12,714 bases of DNA from Candidatus Brocadiaceae bacterium (GTDB lineage: Bacteria; Planctomycetota; Brocadiia; Brocadiales; Brocadiaceae): the NCBI GenBank assembly GCA_024653795.1, contig JANLHY010000552.1, positions 1-12,714 on the forward strand, given 5' to 3'. Positions 1 through 7,604 of this stretch are shown piece by piece. The notes beneath the pieces were generated by a model. That model saw nothing but the letters and a program-made list of their open reading frames with translations, was not told where the DNA came from and did no database searches. Position numbers and translations under genes: made by a program. Position 1 is the first letter of the stretch, and each line of letters starts with the position of its first letter.

Positions 1-67
1 AATATAGTATCTTAATTTTTTTGTAAATAAAGATTAAATACTACGACTCAAGGGTTGTCAACCATTT

Positions 68-541
68 ATGAAAATTCTTGGAATTGATCCAGGGACACAA
101 GTTGCCGGTTACGGCGTGATAGAAACAATAGGTTCAAAGACATATGTCATCGAGTATGGCTCTATCAAAGCCGGTAAAAACCTGGATTTTCCACAGAGAC
201 TAAAGATAATCTACTGCAAGATTATGGATATTATTTCCAAGCATCAGCCCAATCAAATGGCTATCGAAGAGGTTTTTTACGGCAAAAATATAAAAGCGGC
301 AATAAAGATTGGCGAAGGAAGGGGTATTGTCTTTTTGTGCGCGGCATTTGCAAACATCCCCATTACTGAATATGCTGCAACGGTTGTAAAAAAGGCTGTT
401 GTAGGCAATGGGAATGCCCACAAGAAACAGGTACAGGAAATGGTAAAAATCATTCTTGGATTACCTGAAATCCCTTTTTCCGAGGACGCATCCGATGCGC
501 TTGCCCTCGCAATTTGTCACAGTCATAATCTCACATTATGA
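68..541 (+). CDS. ruvC: RuvC, crossover junction endodeoxyribonuclease
   Basis: Holliday junction resolvase of the RuvABC system: a dimer that makes symmetric cuts in four-way junctions during recombinational repair. The 157-residue product is the usual size for the family (about 155-175). The four acidic metal ligands expected from E. coli RuvC are visible: D7 in the opening GIDPGT motif, E67 in AIEEVFYGKN, and D140 and D143 in SEDASDALALA. The basic stretch around KKAVVGNGNAHKKQV also fits. The ATG has only a weak, distant AAGGG upstream. ruvA and ruvB do not follow; the next gene is mlaE after a repeat-rich gap, so the gene may end its own transcript. Function is secure from the conserved residues. 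Confidence 0.96.
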   Translation: MKILGIDPGTQVAGYGVIETIGSKTYVIEYGSIKAGKNLDFPQRLKIIYCKIMDIISKHQPNQMAIEEVFYGKNIKAAIKIGEGRGIVFLCAAFANIPITEYAATVVKKAVVGNGNAHKKQVQEMVKIILGLPEIPFSEDASDALALAICHSHNLTL

Positions 542-582
542 GTATAAAAAATCTTAAAGAAATACCGATAATAATATTTCCG

Positions 583-719
583 CTCGTTCCCAATCTCCAG
601 CTTGGGAACTGGATTGCAACAAAAGCTTTGCTTTGAATCAGAAAAACGAAACCCTCTGGGGAAAAAGAAGCAAGAGCTTCTGGTACAGGGGCGTTCCCAA
701 GCTGGAGATTGGGAACGAG
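583..719. repeat. REPIN-like inverted pair of palindromes
   Basis: Positions 583-609 and 693-719 are exact reverse complements over 27 bases, separated by 83 bases. Each arm is itself a hairpin: GTTCCCAA and TTGGGAAC flank an 8-base loop. Two inverted REP-like hairpins around a short spacer is the layout of a REPIN, a non-autonomous mobile unit. The spacer shows no gene. A shorter relative with the 11-base match CTCGTTCCCAA occurs at 9953-9963. No RAYT or transposase gene is present in the window, so mobility is inferred. Confidence 0.8.
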
Positions 720-734
720 AAAAAAGTTTTTGTA

Positions 735-755
735 GAGACGCATTGCATGCGTCTC
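735..755. repeat. Palindrome led by GTAG, 9-bp stem
   Basis: GAGACGCAT (735-743) and ATGCGTCTC (747-755) form a perfect 9-bp stem with a 3-base loop. GTAG begins at 733 and overlaps the foot of the stem. No T-run follows on either strand, so it looks like an interspersed palindromic repeat, not a terminator. Confidence 0.7.
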
Positions 756-825
756 CCCGTTTTGTTTATTCAGTTAAAAGTTGCCGAAGGTTTAATTCAA
801 CGTATAGGAATTTCAAAGTTGTGTT

Positions 826-854
826 TGTAGAGCGAAGAGCCTCTTCGCTCTACA
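826..854. repeat. Palindrome with GTAG/CTAC ends, 14-bp arms
   Basis: TGTAGAGCGAAGAG (826-839) and its reverse complement (841-854) are perfect 14-base arms around one central base. GTAG starts at 827 and CTAC ends at 853. It sits 47 bases before the mlaE start. There is no poly-T tract on either side. In RNA it would fold strongly just upstream of the Mla operon, so an effect on mlaE expression is possible but unproven. Confidence 0.7.
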
Positions 855-900
855 TTTAAAGAGTTTTAGGGCAAAAATCTATCGCAGAAAGGATTTTTTC

Positions 901-1683
901 GTGAACTGGTTTCTTACGCCATTTAAAATTATTGGAAATTATGCCCATACATTCATAAGGGAATTAGGGAGGATGGTGTGTTTTCTCGCAACCGCCTTCT
1001 TCTGGGTGTTGTTCCCTCCATATTTACTCCGAAGAATTGTTAAGCAAATTAATTTTATTGGCGTAAAGACTACCCTGGTCATTATTCTGACAGGGTCATT
1101 TACGGGAATGGTGCTGGCATTGCAGACGTATTACGCCTTAGTCAAGTTTGGCGCTGAAACGAGTCTGGGTCCCGTGGTGGCTCTTTCATTGATCCGCGAA
1201 CTGGGACCTGTTATTTCCGCCTTGATGGTTACAGGACGCGCTGGTTCTGCATTAACGGCAGAAATCGGTATTATGAGGATTTCCGAGCAAATTGACGCCA
1301 TTGACGCTATGGCCTTAAATCCATACAAGTATCTCGTCATTCCTAATTTACTTGCAGGCATAATATCGCTCCCTCTCTTAAATGCTATCTTCGTTGTAGT
1401 AGGAGTTTGGGGAGGATATGCTGTGGGTGTGGGACTTACGGGCGTCTCCAGTGGAACCTATTTTGGCGGCATCAGCGATTTCGTTAGTGCGAAAGACATC
1501 CTTGAGGGTCTGTACAAATCCTTAAGCTTTGGTATGCTGATAACCTGGATAAGCTGCTATAAGGGATATTTTACAGGATATGGGGCAGAAGGCGTAAGCA
1601 AGGCAACCACCCAGGCCGTGGTGCTTTCATCAGTCACAATCCTGATATGGGATTACTTTATGACATCGATATTATTGACTTAA
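901..1683 (+). CDS. mlaE: MlaE, phospholipid ABC transporter permease
   Basis: Inner-membrane permease of the Mla (maintenance of lipid asymmetry) ABC transporter, which moves phospholipids between the inner membrane and periplasmic carriers. The 260-residue, highly hydrophobic protein matches the MlaE/YrbE family in size. Several membrane segments are visible, for example around residues 55-77, 145-170 and 230-255, along with the conserved region SLIRELGPVISALMVTGRAG and the following EIGIMRISEQIDAIDAM. The start is GTG at 901, preceded by GAAAGGA at good spacing. It is first in a five-gene run: mlaF starts 12 bases after its stop. Confidence 0.95.
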   Translation: MNWFLTPFKIIGNYAHTFIRELGRMVCFLATAFFWVLFPPYLLRRIVKQINFIGVKTTLVIILTGSFTGMVLALQTYYALVKFGAETSLGPVVALSLIRELGPVISALMVTGRAGSALTAEIGIMRISEQIDAIDAMALNPYKYLVIPNLLAGIISLPLLNAIFVVVGVWGGYAVGVGLTGVSSGTYFGGISDFVSAKDILEGLYKSLSFGMLITWISCYKGYFTGYGAEGVSKATTQAVVLSSVTILIWDYFMTSILLT

Positions 1684-1695
1684 TCTGGATAACCA

Positions 1696-2442
1696 ATGAT
1701 TGAGGTTGTCGATTTATACAAAAGTTTTAACGACCACGAGGTGCTTCGGGGTGTTAACCTAAAGGTAGAAGAGGGGCAAACTCTGGCCTTGATAGGAGGC
1801 AGTGGGAAGGGGAAATCGGTACTCCTCAAGCTTATTATCGGCCTTACAAAACCCGATCGGGGCAGGATATTAATAAACAATCAGGATATCAGCAAGCTGA
1901 GAGGAAAGTTATTAAAACAATTAAAACAGCGATGTGGCATTGTCTTTCAGGGAGGAGCCCTTTTCGATTCTCTTACCGTATTTGATAATGTCGCATTCCC
2001 TCTCAGGGAAAAAACCAGGATGAAAGAATCGCAAATTCGGGATACGGCGCTTGCAGAGTTGGCCAGAGTAGGCCTCTCGGGCGCTGAAAATAAGTATCCT
2101 GCCGAGATAAGCGGCGGCATGAAAAAACGAGTTGCCCTTGCACGCTGCCTGGTTATGAAACCCGAAATAGTCCTTTTTGATGAACCGACGACCGGACTCG
2201 ATCCATTAACTGGAAAAGCAATACACAAATTGATCCGAGATTGCCAGACAAGTCTTAATTTTACTGCACTCATGGTTACTCATGAAATACCGGCAATTTT
2301 TTCTTTGGTAGATCGTGTTGCTATGTTATACAATGGCAGAATTATCGTATCAGGAACTCCAGAAGAAATAGAGACATCACAAGACCCTGTGATTCATCAG
2401 TTCGTGCATGGAGAATTGGAAGGCCCTATTTCCATACAATAA
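1696..2442 (+). CDS. mlaF: MlaF, phospholipid ABC transporter ATPase
   Basis: Cytoplasmic ATPase that powers the Mla transporter as a dimer bound to MlaE. All ABC motifs are present: Walker A GGSGKGKS (34-41), Q-loop with Q85 in FQGGALFDSL, signature SGGMKKR (139-145), Walker B IVLFDE (158-163) and switch H196 in VTHE. The GGMKKR form of the signature and the FQ(G/S)GALFDSLTV stretch are typical of MlaF/Ttg2A and set it apart from general ABC ATPases. Walker A has Lys where Ser is common, which still fits GxxGxGKS. At 248 residues it is full length. It follows mlaE by 12 bases and precedes mlaD by 35. Confidence 0.95.
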   Translation: MIEVVDLYKSFNDHEVLRGVNLKVEEGQTLALIGGSGKGKSVLLKLIIGLTKPDRGRILINNQDISKLRGKLLKQLKQRCGIVFQGGALFDSLTVFDNVAFPLREKTRMKESQIRDTALAELARVGLSGAENKYPAEISGGMKKRVALARCLVMKPEIVLFDEPTTGLDPLTGKAIHKLIRDCQTSLNFTALMVTHEIPAIFSLVDRVAMLYNGRIIVSGTPEEIETSQDPVIHQFVHGELEGPISIQ

Positions 2443-2477
2443 ACGTGTTCCCAATAAACTAAAAGGTAAAAAATATT

Positions 2478-2924
2478 ATGAAGAAATTTGACGTTGAAAT
2501 TATTGTTGGTATCTTTGTTTTTTGTGGTTTGCTTTGCCTGGCTTACATGTCTGTAAGACTTGGGAAAATCAACCTGATTGGAGACCACTATTATCCGGTA
2601 AAAGCCGTCTTTAGCTCTGTCAAAGGTCTTAAGAAAGATACTGTGGTGGAAATATCAGGAGTAGAAGTTGGTAAGGTTGACAATATCAAGCTGGTCGATT
2701 ATCAGGCTGTGGTTACCTTGCTTATTCGAAAGGATATAGAACTCCAGGAAGATGCCATTGCATCGATTCGCACTAAAGGACTTTTAGGTGAAAAATATGT
2801 GGAAATAACCCCCGGTGGATCGGATACACTGATAAATCCCGGGGATTCATTACATCAGACAGAACCACCCATTGATTTAGAAAAATTGATAGGAAATTTT
2901 GTTTTTGGGAAGGTAAAGGAATGA
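2478..2924 (+). CDS. mlaD: MlaD, MCE-domain substrate-binding subunit
   Basis: Membrane-anchored periplasmic lipid-binding subunit of the Mla transporter; family members form a hexameric ring with a central hydrophobic pore. The 148-residue product has a short cytoplasmic tail, one membrane segment (about residues 9-27) and then the MCE domain: VKAVFSSVKGLKKDTVVEISGVEVGKV, followed by the IRTKGLLGEKYVEITPGG strand typical of MlaD. Length is near that of short MlaD proteins, with no long C-terminal helix. The start has AAAAGG upstream, slightly distant. mlaC begins 4 bases after its stop, suggesting translational coupling. Confidence 0.93.
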   Translation: MKKFDVEIIVGIFVFCGLLCLAYMSVRLGKINLIGDHYYPVKAVFSSVKGLKKDTVVEISGVEVGKVDNIKLVDYQAVVTLLIRKDIELQEDAIASIRTKGLLGEKYVEITPGGSDTLINPGDSLHQTEPPIDLEKLIGNFVFGKVKE

Positions 2925-2928
2925 CGAA

Positions 2929-3549
2929 ATGAACTATAGAAAAATTACATCTGCAATATGTATTGGTATGCTTTCATTGGCTTTTATATCTCCGCTTCTG
3001 TGGGCAGGGGAACCGGGAAAATTACTTATGGAAACGATAGACAAAGGCTTTGCCATTCTCAAGGAGCCTTCCCTGAAAGGCGATGAAAAGGTGCAGGAAC
3101 GCAGACAAGAGTTATGGAAAGAAATTTCTCCCATTTTTAATTTTGAAGAAATGTCCAAAAGGTCTCTTGGCCAGCATTGGAAAAACCGTACCCCTGAGGA
3201 AAAAAAGGAGTTTGTAGAATTATTTACCAACATAATGAAAAACGCTTATATAGGAAAAACCGATACGTATTCTGGTGAAAAAGTTGTTATTATCAGTGAA
3301 AGACAAGATAAAAATTACGCCACTGTACAAACCAGGCTTATCACAAACACAGGAACAGAAGTATCGGTGGATTATAATATGCACAACAACCCGGGAAAAT
3401 GGACAATTTACGATGTGATTATTGAAGGAGTAAGCCTGGTTAATAATTACCGCAGCCAATTTAACAATATCTTGATTAAATCTTCCTTCAAGGAACTCAT
3501 TCAGAAGATAAAAGAGAAGAAAAGTAAAGAAGAAACATCAACAAAGTGA
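2929..3549 (+). CDS. mlaC: MlaC, periplasmic phospholipid carrier
   Basis: Soluble periplasmic shuttle carrying phospholipid between MlaFED in the inner membrane and MlaA at the outer membrane. The N-terminus has a classic Sec signal peptide (basic NYRK, hydrophobic core to about residue 25, likely cleavage after LWAG). The mature part fits the MlaC/Ttg2D family: FNFEEMSKRSLGQHWK, then TPEEKKEFVELF, and near the end the pattern KWTIYDVIIEGVSLVNNYRSQF, which is the best diagnostic. At 206 residues the length is normal, with a lysine-rich tail (KEKKSKEE). A good AAGGA precedes the ATG. Confidence 0.93.
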   Translation: MNYRKITSAICIGMLSLAFISPLLWAGEPGKLLMETIDKGFAILKEPSLKGDEKVQERRQELWKEISPIFNFEEMSKRSLGQHWKNRTPEEKKEFVELFTNIMKNAYIGKTDTYSGEKVVIISERQDKNYATVQTRLITNTGTEVSVDYNMHNNPGKWTIYDVIIEGVSLVNNYRSQFNNILIKSSFKELIQKIKEKKSKEETSTK

Positions 3550-3596
3550 GAAAACAACATTACAATACTGCTGGGTATCAAAAAAGGAGAAAACAC

Positions 3597-4502
3597 ATGA
3601 GAAGTTCCGTTTTATTAATGTTCGTTGTGGTTTTTACAATTTGTTTGTGCAAGGCGTCTGTATGGGCAGAATCTTCACCCGTTTCATTAGGACAACCAAC
3701 TGAAATTCCACAAGAAGAAAAAACTCTTATCATATGCAAAAATAAAACGAATGAAGAAGGAGAATTGAAATATACCGTTGCCGCGCAGCAACCCGATAAC
3801 ACAAGAAAAGAAGATACAACCCCTGCCAGTACAACTCAAGAAGATGAGGAATTACAACCTGACGATGTAAAATCGGAACCTCCATTGGTTAAAGACCCTC
3901 TTCAGCCATATAACCGAGCCGTCTTTACCTTCAACGATAAGGCGTTTCATTATTTTGTTAAACCAATATACACCGGATACAATTCCATGGTACCTGAAAA
4001 GGCACGGGTAAGTGTCAGAAACTTTTTTACAAACATCAAGATGCCTGTACGTTTTTTCAATTGTCTCTTCCAGGGTAAATTAAAAGGCGCAGGCACAGAG
4101 TTGGCGCGTTTCGTTATTAATAGCACCGTTGGGGTAGCAGGATTCTTCGATCCTGCAAAATCAAAATTCCATTTGGAAAGACAAGAGAGAGATTTTGGTC
4201 AGACTCTTGCCAAACACAAGATGAATTCCGGCATTTACATAGTGTGGCCTTTTCTCGGGCCATCAACTGTGCGTGATACGGCAGGATTAGCAGGAGATGC
4301 CGCATTGAATCCATTAAGCTGGATTTCATATTTCTTCCTCACACCTTTGGAGAGCTTTGGGAATTATTCTTATGACACTGTTAACGATATCTCCATAGAC
4401 AAAGGGCAAACGTATGAAAGCATAACAGAGCCAGCCATCGACCCGTATATTGCACTCCAGGATAGTTATATACAAAACCGAGTTAAGAAGACAAAAGATT
4501 AA
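3597..4502 (+). CDS. mlaA: MlaA (VacJ), outer-membrane Mla component
   Basis: Outer-membrane partner of the Mla pathway that removes phospholipids from the outer leaflet and passes them to MlaC. The VacJ domain begins with DPLQPYNRAVFTFNDKAFHY and continues through NFFTNIKMPVRFFNCLFQGK, FVINSTVGVAGFFDPA, ERDFGQTLAKHK and FLGPSTVRDTAGL, all family hallmarks. I chose the ATG at 3597 (301 residues) because AGGAG lies 7 bases upstream and a signal peptide starts there. An in-frame GTG at 3546 overlapping the mlaC stop would add 17 basic residues. The signal region (ending near ASVWA) lacks a standard lipobox, unlike E. coli MlaA. A disordered Thr/Glu/Pro-rich linker of roughly 80 residues precedes the domain. 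Confidence 0.93.
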   Translation: MRSSVLLMFVVVFTICLCKASVWAESSPVSLGQPTEIPQEEKTLIICKNKTNEEGELKYTVAAQQPDNTRKEDTTPASTTQEDEELQPDDVKSEPPLVKDPLQPYNRAVFTFNDKAFHYFVKPIYTGYNSMVPEKARVSVRNFFTNIKMPVRFFNCLFQGKLKGAGTELARFVINSTVGVAGFFDPAKSKFHLERQERDFGQTLAKHKMNSGIYIVWPFLGPSTVRDTAGLAGDAALNPLSWISYFFLTPLESFGNYSYDTVNDISIDKGQTYESITEPAIDPYIALQDSYIQNRVKKTKD

Positions 4503-4533
4503 TCCAATTTTGATGGAATAATTCCAACTTCTT

Positions 4534-4562
4534 TTTATTATCAGAATAATTTTTGGTATATT
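4534..4562 (+). promoter_or_regulatory. Possible argB promoter giving a near-leaderless mRNA
   Basis: TATATT at 4557-4562 resembles a -10 box and ends 5 bases before the argB ATG. A T-rich stretch (from 4532) sits at -35 distance but does not resemble TTGACA. If used, transcription would start at or next to the ATG, which would explain why argB has no Shine-Dalgarno sequence. This rests on sequence resemblance only. Confidence 0.25.
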
Positions 4563-4567
4563 AACGC

Positions 4568-5455
4568 ATGGAAAATGCCATACGGAAGGCGAACATACTG
4601 ATTGAAGCGCTTCCCTATATACGTTCTTTTAGAAATAAGATCGTCGTAATCAAGTTTGGCGGCAGCGCAATGTCCAGCGAAGATGTGCTGACAAATGTAC
4701 TTCAGGACATTGTATTCATGAAAACAGTCGGCATTATGCCCATATTGGTTCATGGCGGCGGCCCGCGCATCAGCGAGGAGATGGCAAAACGGAATTTGAC
4801 ACCAAAGTTCATTGAAGGACATCGTATAACTGACCAGGAAACACTTGATATAGCCAAAGACGTCCTGATCAATCAGATCAGCGCCTCCATTGTAAAGAGG
4901 ATTTCAGCGTTGGGCAATGCAGCTGCCTGCATCTGGGAAGATGGATATTGTCCATTAAAGGCAGAAAAATACTATATCGAGACGAGGACAGATAACGGCG
5001 TCTCCAAAAAATTAGATATAGGTTTCGTCGGTAAGGTAACATCAATCGACAGCGACAGGTTTTTGAATTTATGCACCACGTGTACGATTCCCATTGTTCC
5101 GCCCATCGCAAAGGGAACCAATGGTGATGTTTATAACGTCAATGCAGACAATGTCGCGGCGTTTATTGCAAAGGCGCTTGGCGCAGAAAAGCTCGTTTTT
5201 CTTTCAAATACGCACGGTATCATGACAAGGCCTGATGACGATACTTCCTTTGCTTCCACGTTGCACGAAAACGAAGTCCACGAACTCATTGATAAAAAGG
5301 TAATCAAGGACGGGATGCTCCCAAAGGCGCTGGCTTGTATTAGCGCTCTTAAGGCGGGGGTAAAGAAGGCGCATATTATCAATGGGCTGATACCGCATGC
5401 GCTCTTATTGGAAATTTTCACCGACAAGGGCGTTGGAACACAGATAATAATATAA
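4568..5455 (+). CDS. argB: Acetylglutamate kinase
   Basis: Phosphorylates N-acetyl-L-glutamate with ATP, the second step of arginine synthesis and usually the feedback-controlled one. Amino-acid kinase motifs are clear: KFGGSAM (29-35), VHGGGP (61-66), EGHRITD (83-89) and VNADNVAA (191-198). The N-terminal helix (residues 1-23, ending LPYIRSF) and the C-terminal LLEIFTDKGVGT (280-291) match the arginine-inhibited hexameric class, so feedback inhibition by arginine is likely (inference). At 295 residues it is full length. No Shine-Dalgarno is visible. It heads the argB-argD-argF run; argC, argJ, argG and argH are not in the window. Confidence 0.96.
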   Translation: MENAIRKANILIEALPYIRSFRNKIVVIKFGGSAMSSEDVLTNVLQDIVFMKTVGIMPILVHGGGPRISEEMAKRNLTPKFIEGHRITDQETLDIAKDVLINQISASIVKRISALGNAAACIWEDGYCPLKAEKYYIETRTDNGVSKKLDIGFVGKVTSIDSDRFLNLCTTCTIPIVPPIAKGTNGDVYNVNADNVAAFIAKALGAEKLVFLSNTHGIMTRPDDDTSFASTLHENEVHELIDKKVIKDGMLPKALACISALKAGVKKAHIINGLIPHALLLEIFTDKGVGTQIII

Positions 5456-5464
5456 ATAAAAATC

Positions 5465-6646
5465 ATGAACACAAAAGAGATTAAAGAAATTTATGATCGC
5501 TATGTCATCCAGAATTATATTCGTAATCCCATTCTGCTGGTCAGAGGCAGCGGGGTGGATGTGTGGGATGCAGAAGGCAAACGATACCTCGACCTTTTTT
5601 CAGGCTGGGCAGTCAGCCTGCTGGGACACTGTCATCCAAACGTCGTTGCGGCCATTCAAAACCAGGCCGCAAAACTCCAGCACGCCCCTAATATCTATTA
5701 CACAGAACCGCAGGGATTACTGGCAAAACACATATCCGAAAAATCTTTCAGCGGACAGTGTTTCTTCTGTAATAGCGGCGCTGAGGCGAATGAAGCAGCA
5801 ATTAAGCTCGCCCGCATCCACAACTCAAGTTCAGGTAAATATAAGATCATTACCTTTTCCAATTCGTTTCACGGCAGAACAATTGCCACGGTCACAGCGA
5901 CCGCACAACCAAAATATCATAAGGGATTTGCGCCACTGCTCGAAGGGTTTTCCTATGTTCCGTTTAACGATCTGGAAGCTCTAAAAAAAGCAGTAGACGA
6001 TACGACCTGTGCCATTATGCTGGAACCTATTCAGGGTGAAGGCGGGATTAATATTGCCACAAAAGAATTCATGCAAGGCATTAGAAAACTCTGTGATGAG
6101 AAAGGATTGCTGCTCATTCTCGATGAGGTGCAATGCGGCATGGGAAGGAGCGGAAAATATTTTGCTTATCAGCATTACGGTATAGAACCCGACGTTATGA
6201 CATTGGCAAAGGCGCTTGGCGGCGGCGTGGCTATTGGAGCGATGACGGCTAAAAAAGAAATTGCGAAGAGCCTCGTCCCCGGCAGTCATGCCTCCACTTT
6301 TGGCGGAAATCCACTGGCATGCGCCGCGGGAATAGCAGTGTTTGAAACGATTGAAAATGAAAACCTCCTTGACAATGTAAAAAAAATGGGTAGTTACGCC
6401 GTAGAGCAATTGAAATTACTGCAAAAGACATATAAGATAATAAAAGAAGTCCGTGGCGTGGGGCTCATGATCGGGATTGAACTTAATGGAAATGGCTCAG
6501 AAATCATCAAAGGTTGCATCCAGGCGGGATTATTCCTCAATTGCACCCATGACACTGTCATTCGATTTATGCCCCCGCTCAATGTTACAAAAGAGCACAT
6601 TGACGAGGGCTTGAATATTTTAAAAACGGTCCTTTCTAAAACTTAA
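5465..6646 (+). CDS. argD: Acetylornithine aminotransferase
   Basis: PLP-dependent class III aminotransferase that converts N-acetylglutamate semialdehyde to N-acetylornithine with glutamate as amino donor. The 393-residue length is normal. Visible features are CNSGAEANEAAIKLAR (102-117), SFHGRT (134-139), EPIQGEGG (187-194), LDEVQCGMGR with the PLP-binding D220, K249 in TLAKALGGG as the Schiff-base lysine, and HASTFGGNPLA. ArgD can also act on succinyldiaminopimelate or ornithine, but its place between argB and argF supports the arginine role. It starts 9 bases after argB, with no Shine-Dalgarno. Confidence 0.95.
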   Translation: MNTKEIKEIYDRYVIQNYIRNPILLVRGSGVDVWDAEGKRYLDLFSGWAVSLLGHCHPNVVAAIQNQAAKLQHAPNIYYTEPQGLLAKHISEKSFSGQCFFCNSGAEANEAAIKLARIHNSSSGKYKIITFSNSFHGRTIATVTATAQPKYHKGFAPLLEGFSYVPFNDLEALKKAVDDTTCAIMLEPIQGEGGINIATKEFMQGIRKLCDEKGLLLILDEVQCGMGRSGKYFAYQHYGIEPDVMTLAKALGGGVAIGAMTAKKEIAKSLVPGSHASTFGGNPLACAAGIAVFETIENENLLDNVKKMGSYAVEQLKLLQKTYKIIKEVRGVGLMIGIELNGNGSEIIKGCIQAGLFLNCTHDTVIRFMPPLNVTKEHIDEGLNILKTVLSKT

Positions 6647-6663
6647 TTTACGAGAGAATGACT

Positions 6664-7587
6664 ATGAAATGTAAGGATTTAATTTCAATTGCAGACCTTT
6701 CACAAGCGGACATTGAGGAAATATTTAATGTCACAAAGGAACTCAAGGAATGGCATAACAAGGGATATGATGAAAAATGTCTAAGCGGCAAAATCCTGGG
6801 CATGATTTTCGAAAAAAGTTCTATGCGTACACGAGTTTCCTTCGAAGTGTCAATGGTACAATTGGGCGGCAATGCCATTTATCTGACACAAAACGATATA
6901 AACCTTGGTAAGAGAGAAGCCGTAAAAGACGGCGCAAGGGTGCTGTCCCGTTACGTAAACGGGATCGCTATCCGCACTTTCGGTCAGGACACAATTCAGG
7001 AACTGGCCAGATATGCCACCGTACCCGTCATTAATGCACTATCAGATTATCTCCATCCATGCCAGGCGCTCACTGATCTGTACACTATCAAAGAAAAATT
7101 CGGTGCCTATACAAACATAAAAATAGCTTTTATCGGAGACGGGAATAATGTTGCCCGATCTCTGGCTCAAATCTGCGCAAAACTGGGTATACACTTCCAT
7201 GTTGCCTCACCAAAGGGATACGAACTCACGCCCGATTTTGTTTCCAAAACCAAACAGATGGCAGATGGAAACGATCTGATTCATCTGTATCAAGACCCAA
7301 AAGAAGCCGCCGAAAAGGCAAACGTACTTTATACGGACACCTGGGTTAGCATGGGACAGGAGGCAGAGGAAGAGGTGCGCAGACAGGCATTCAAAGATTT
7401 TCAAATCAACAGCGACCTTTTGAAACTAGCAAAGGATGATGTTAAGGTAATGCACTGTCTGCCAGCACATCGTGGAGAGGAAATTACGGACGAAGTTATC
7501 GATGGCCCCCATTCCATCGTATACGACCAGGCAGAAAATAGGCTTCATGTAGAAAAAGCCCTTTTAAAACTTTTGTTAAGAAAATAA
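6664..7587 (+). CDS. argF: Ornithine carbamoyltransferase
   Basis: Forms citrulline from ornithine and carbamoyl phosphate. Family motifs, numbered from the chosen start, are SSMRTR (52-57, carbamoyl-phosphate loop; Met at the position often held by Thr), FGQDT (106-110), HPCQ (131-134), DTWVSMG (225-231) and HCLPAHR (264-270, ornithine/carbamoyl site). These separate it from aspartate carbamoyltransferase. I prefer the ATG at 6664 (307 residues): GAGAG lies 7 bases upstream, and the start MKCKDLISIADLS aligns with family N-termini. The ATG at 6658 would add two residues and abuts that GAGAG. It follows argD by 17 bases. Confidence 0.95.
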   Translation: MKCKDLISIADLSQADIEEIFNVTKELKEWHNKGYDEKCLSGKILGMIFEKSSMRTRVSFEVSMVQLGGNAIYLTQNDINLGKREAVKDGARVLSRYVNGIAIRTFGQDTIQELARYATVPVINALSDYLHPCQALTDLYTIKEKFGAYTNIKIAFIGDGNNVARSLAQICAKLGIHFHVASPKGYELTPDFVSKTKQMADGNDLIHLYQDPKEAAEKANVLYTDTWVSMGQEAEEEVRRQAFKDFQINSDLLKLAKDDVKVMHCLPAHRGEEITDEVIDGPHSIVYDQAENRLHVEKALLKLLLRK

Positions 7588-7604
7588 AAAACTATTAAAT
7601 AACT

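Larger units (their letters stand above)
542..900. other. Repeat-rich gap between ruvC and mlaE
   Basis: No convincing gene lies here. Short open frames cross it, but they run through the palindromes and have no family resemblance. The gap holds an inverted pair of palindromes (583-719) and two further hairpins (735-755 and 826-854), listed separately. The last 45 bases lead to the mlaE ribosome-binding site (GAAAGGA) and its GTG start. None of the hairpins is followed by a T-run, so I see no clear rho-independent terminator for ruvC. Confidence 0.7.

Noticed and set aside
826..854. Rho-independent terminator for ruvC
   Set aside because: The stem is strong, but no T-run follows on either strand, and the unit shares GTAG/CTAC ends with repeats elsewhere.
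602..859. Small protein gene in the ruvC-mlaE gap
   Set aside because: The open frames pass through three palindromic repeats, have no ribosome-binding site and show no protein family features.
3546..3596. GTG start for mlaA overlapping the mlaC stop
   Set aside because: It would put 17 basic residues before the signal peptide, while AGGAG is ideally spaced for the ATG at 3597.
4510..4540. Terminator after mlaA (TGGAAT/ATTCCA followed by T-rich sequence)
   Set aside because: The palindrome has almost no loop, so the usable stem is about 4 bp, too weak to support a call.
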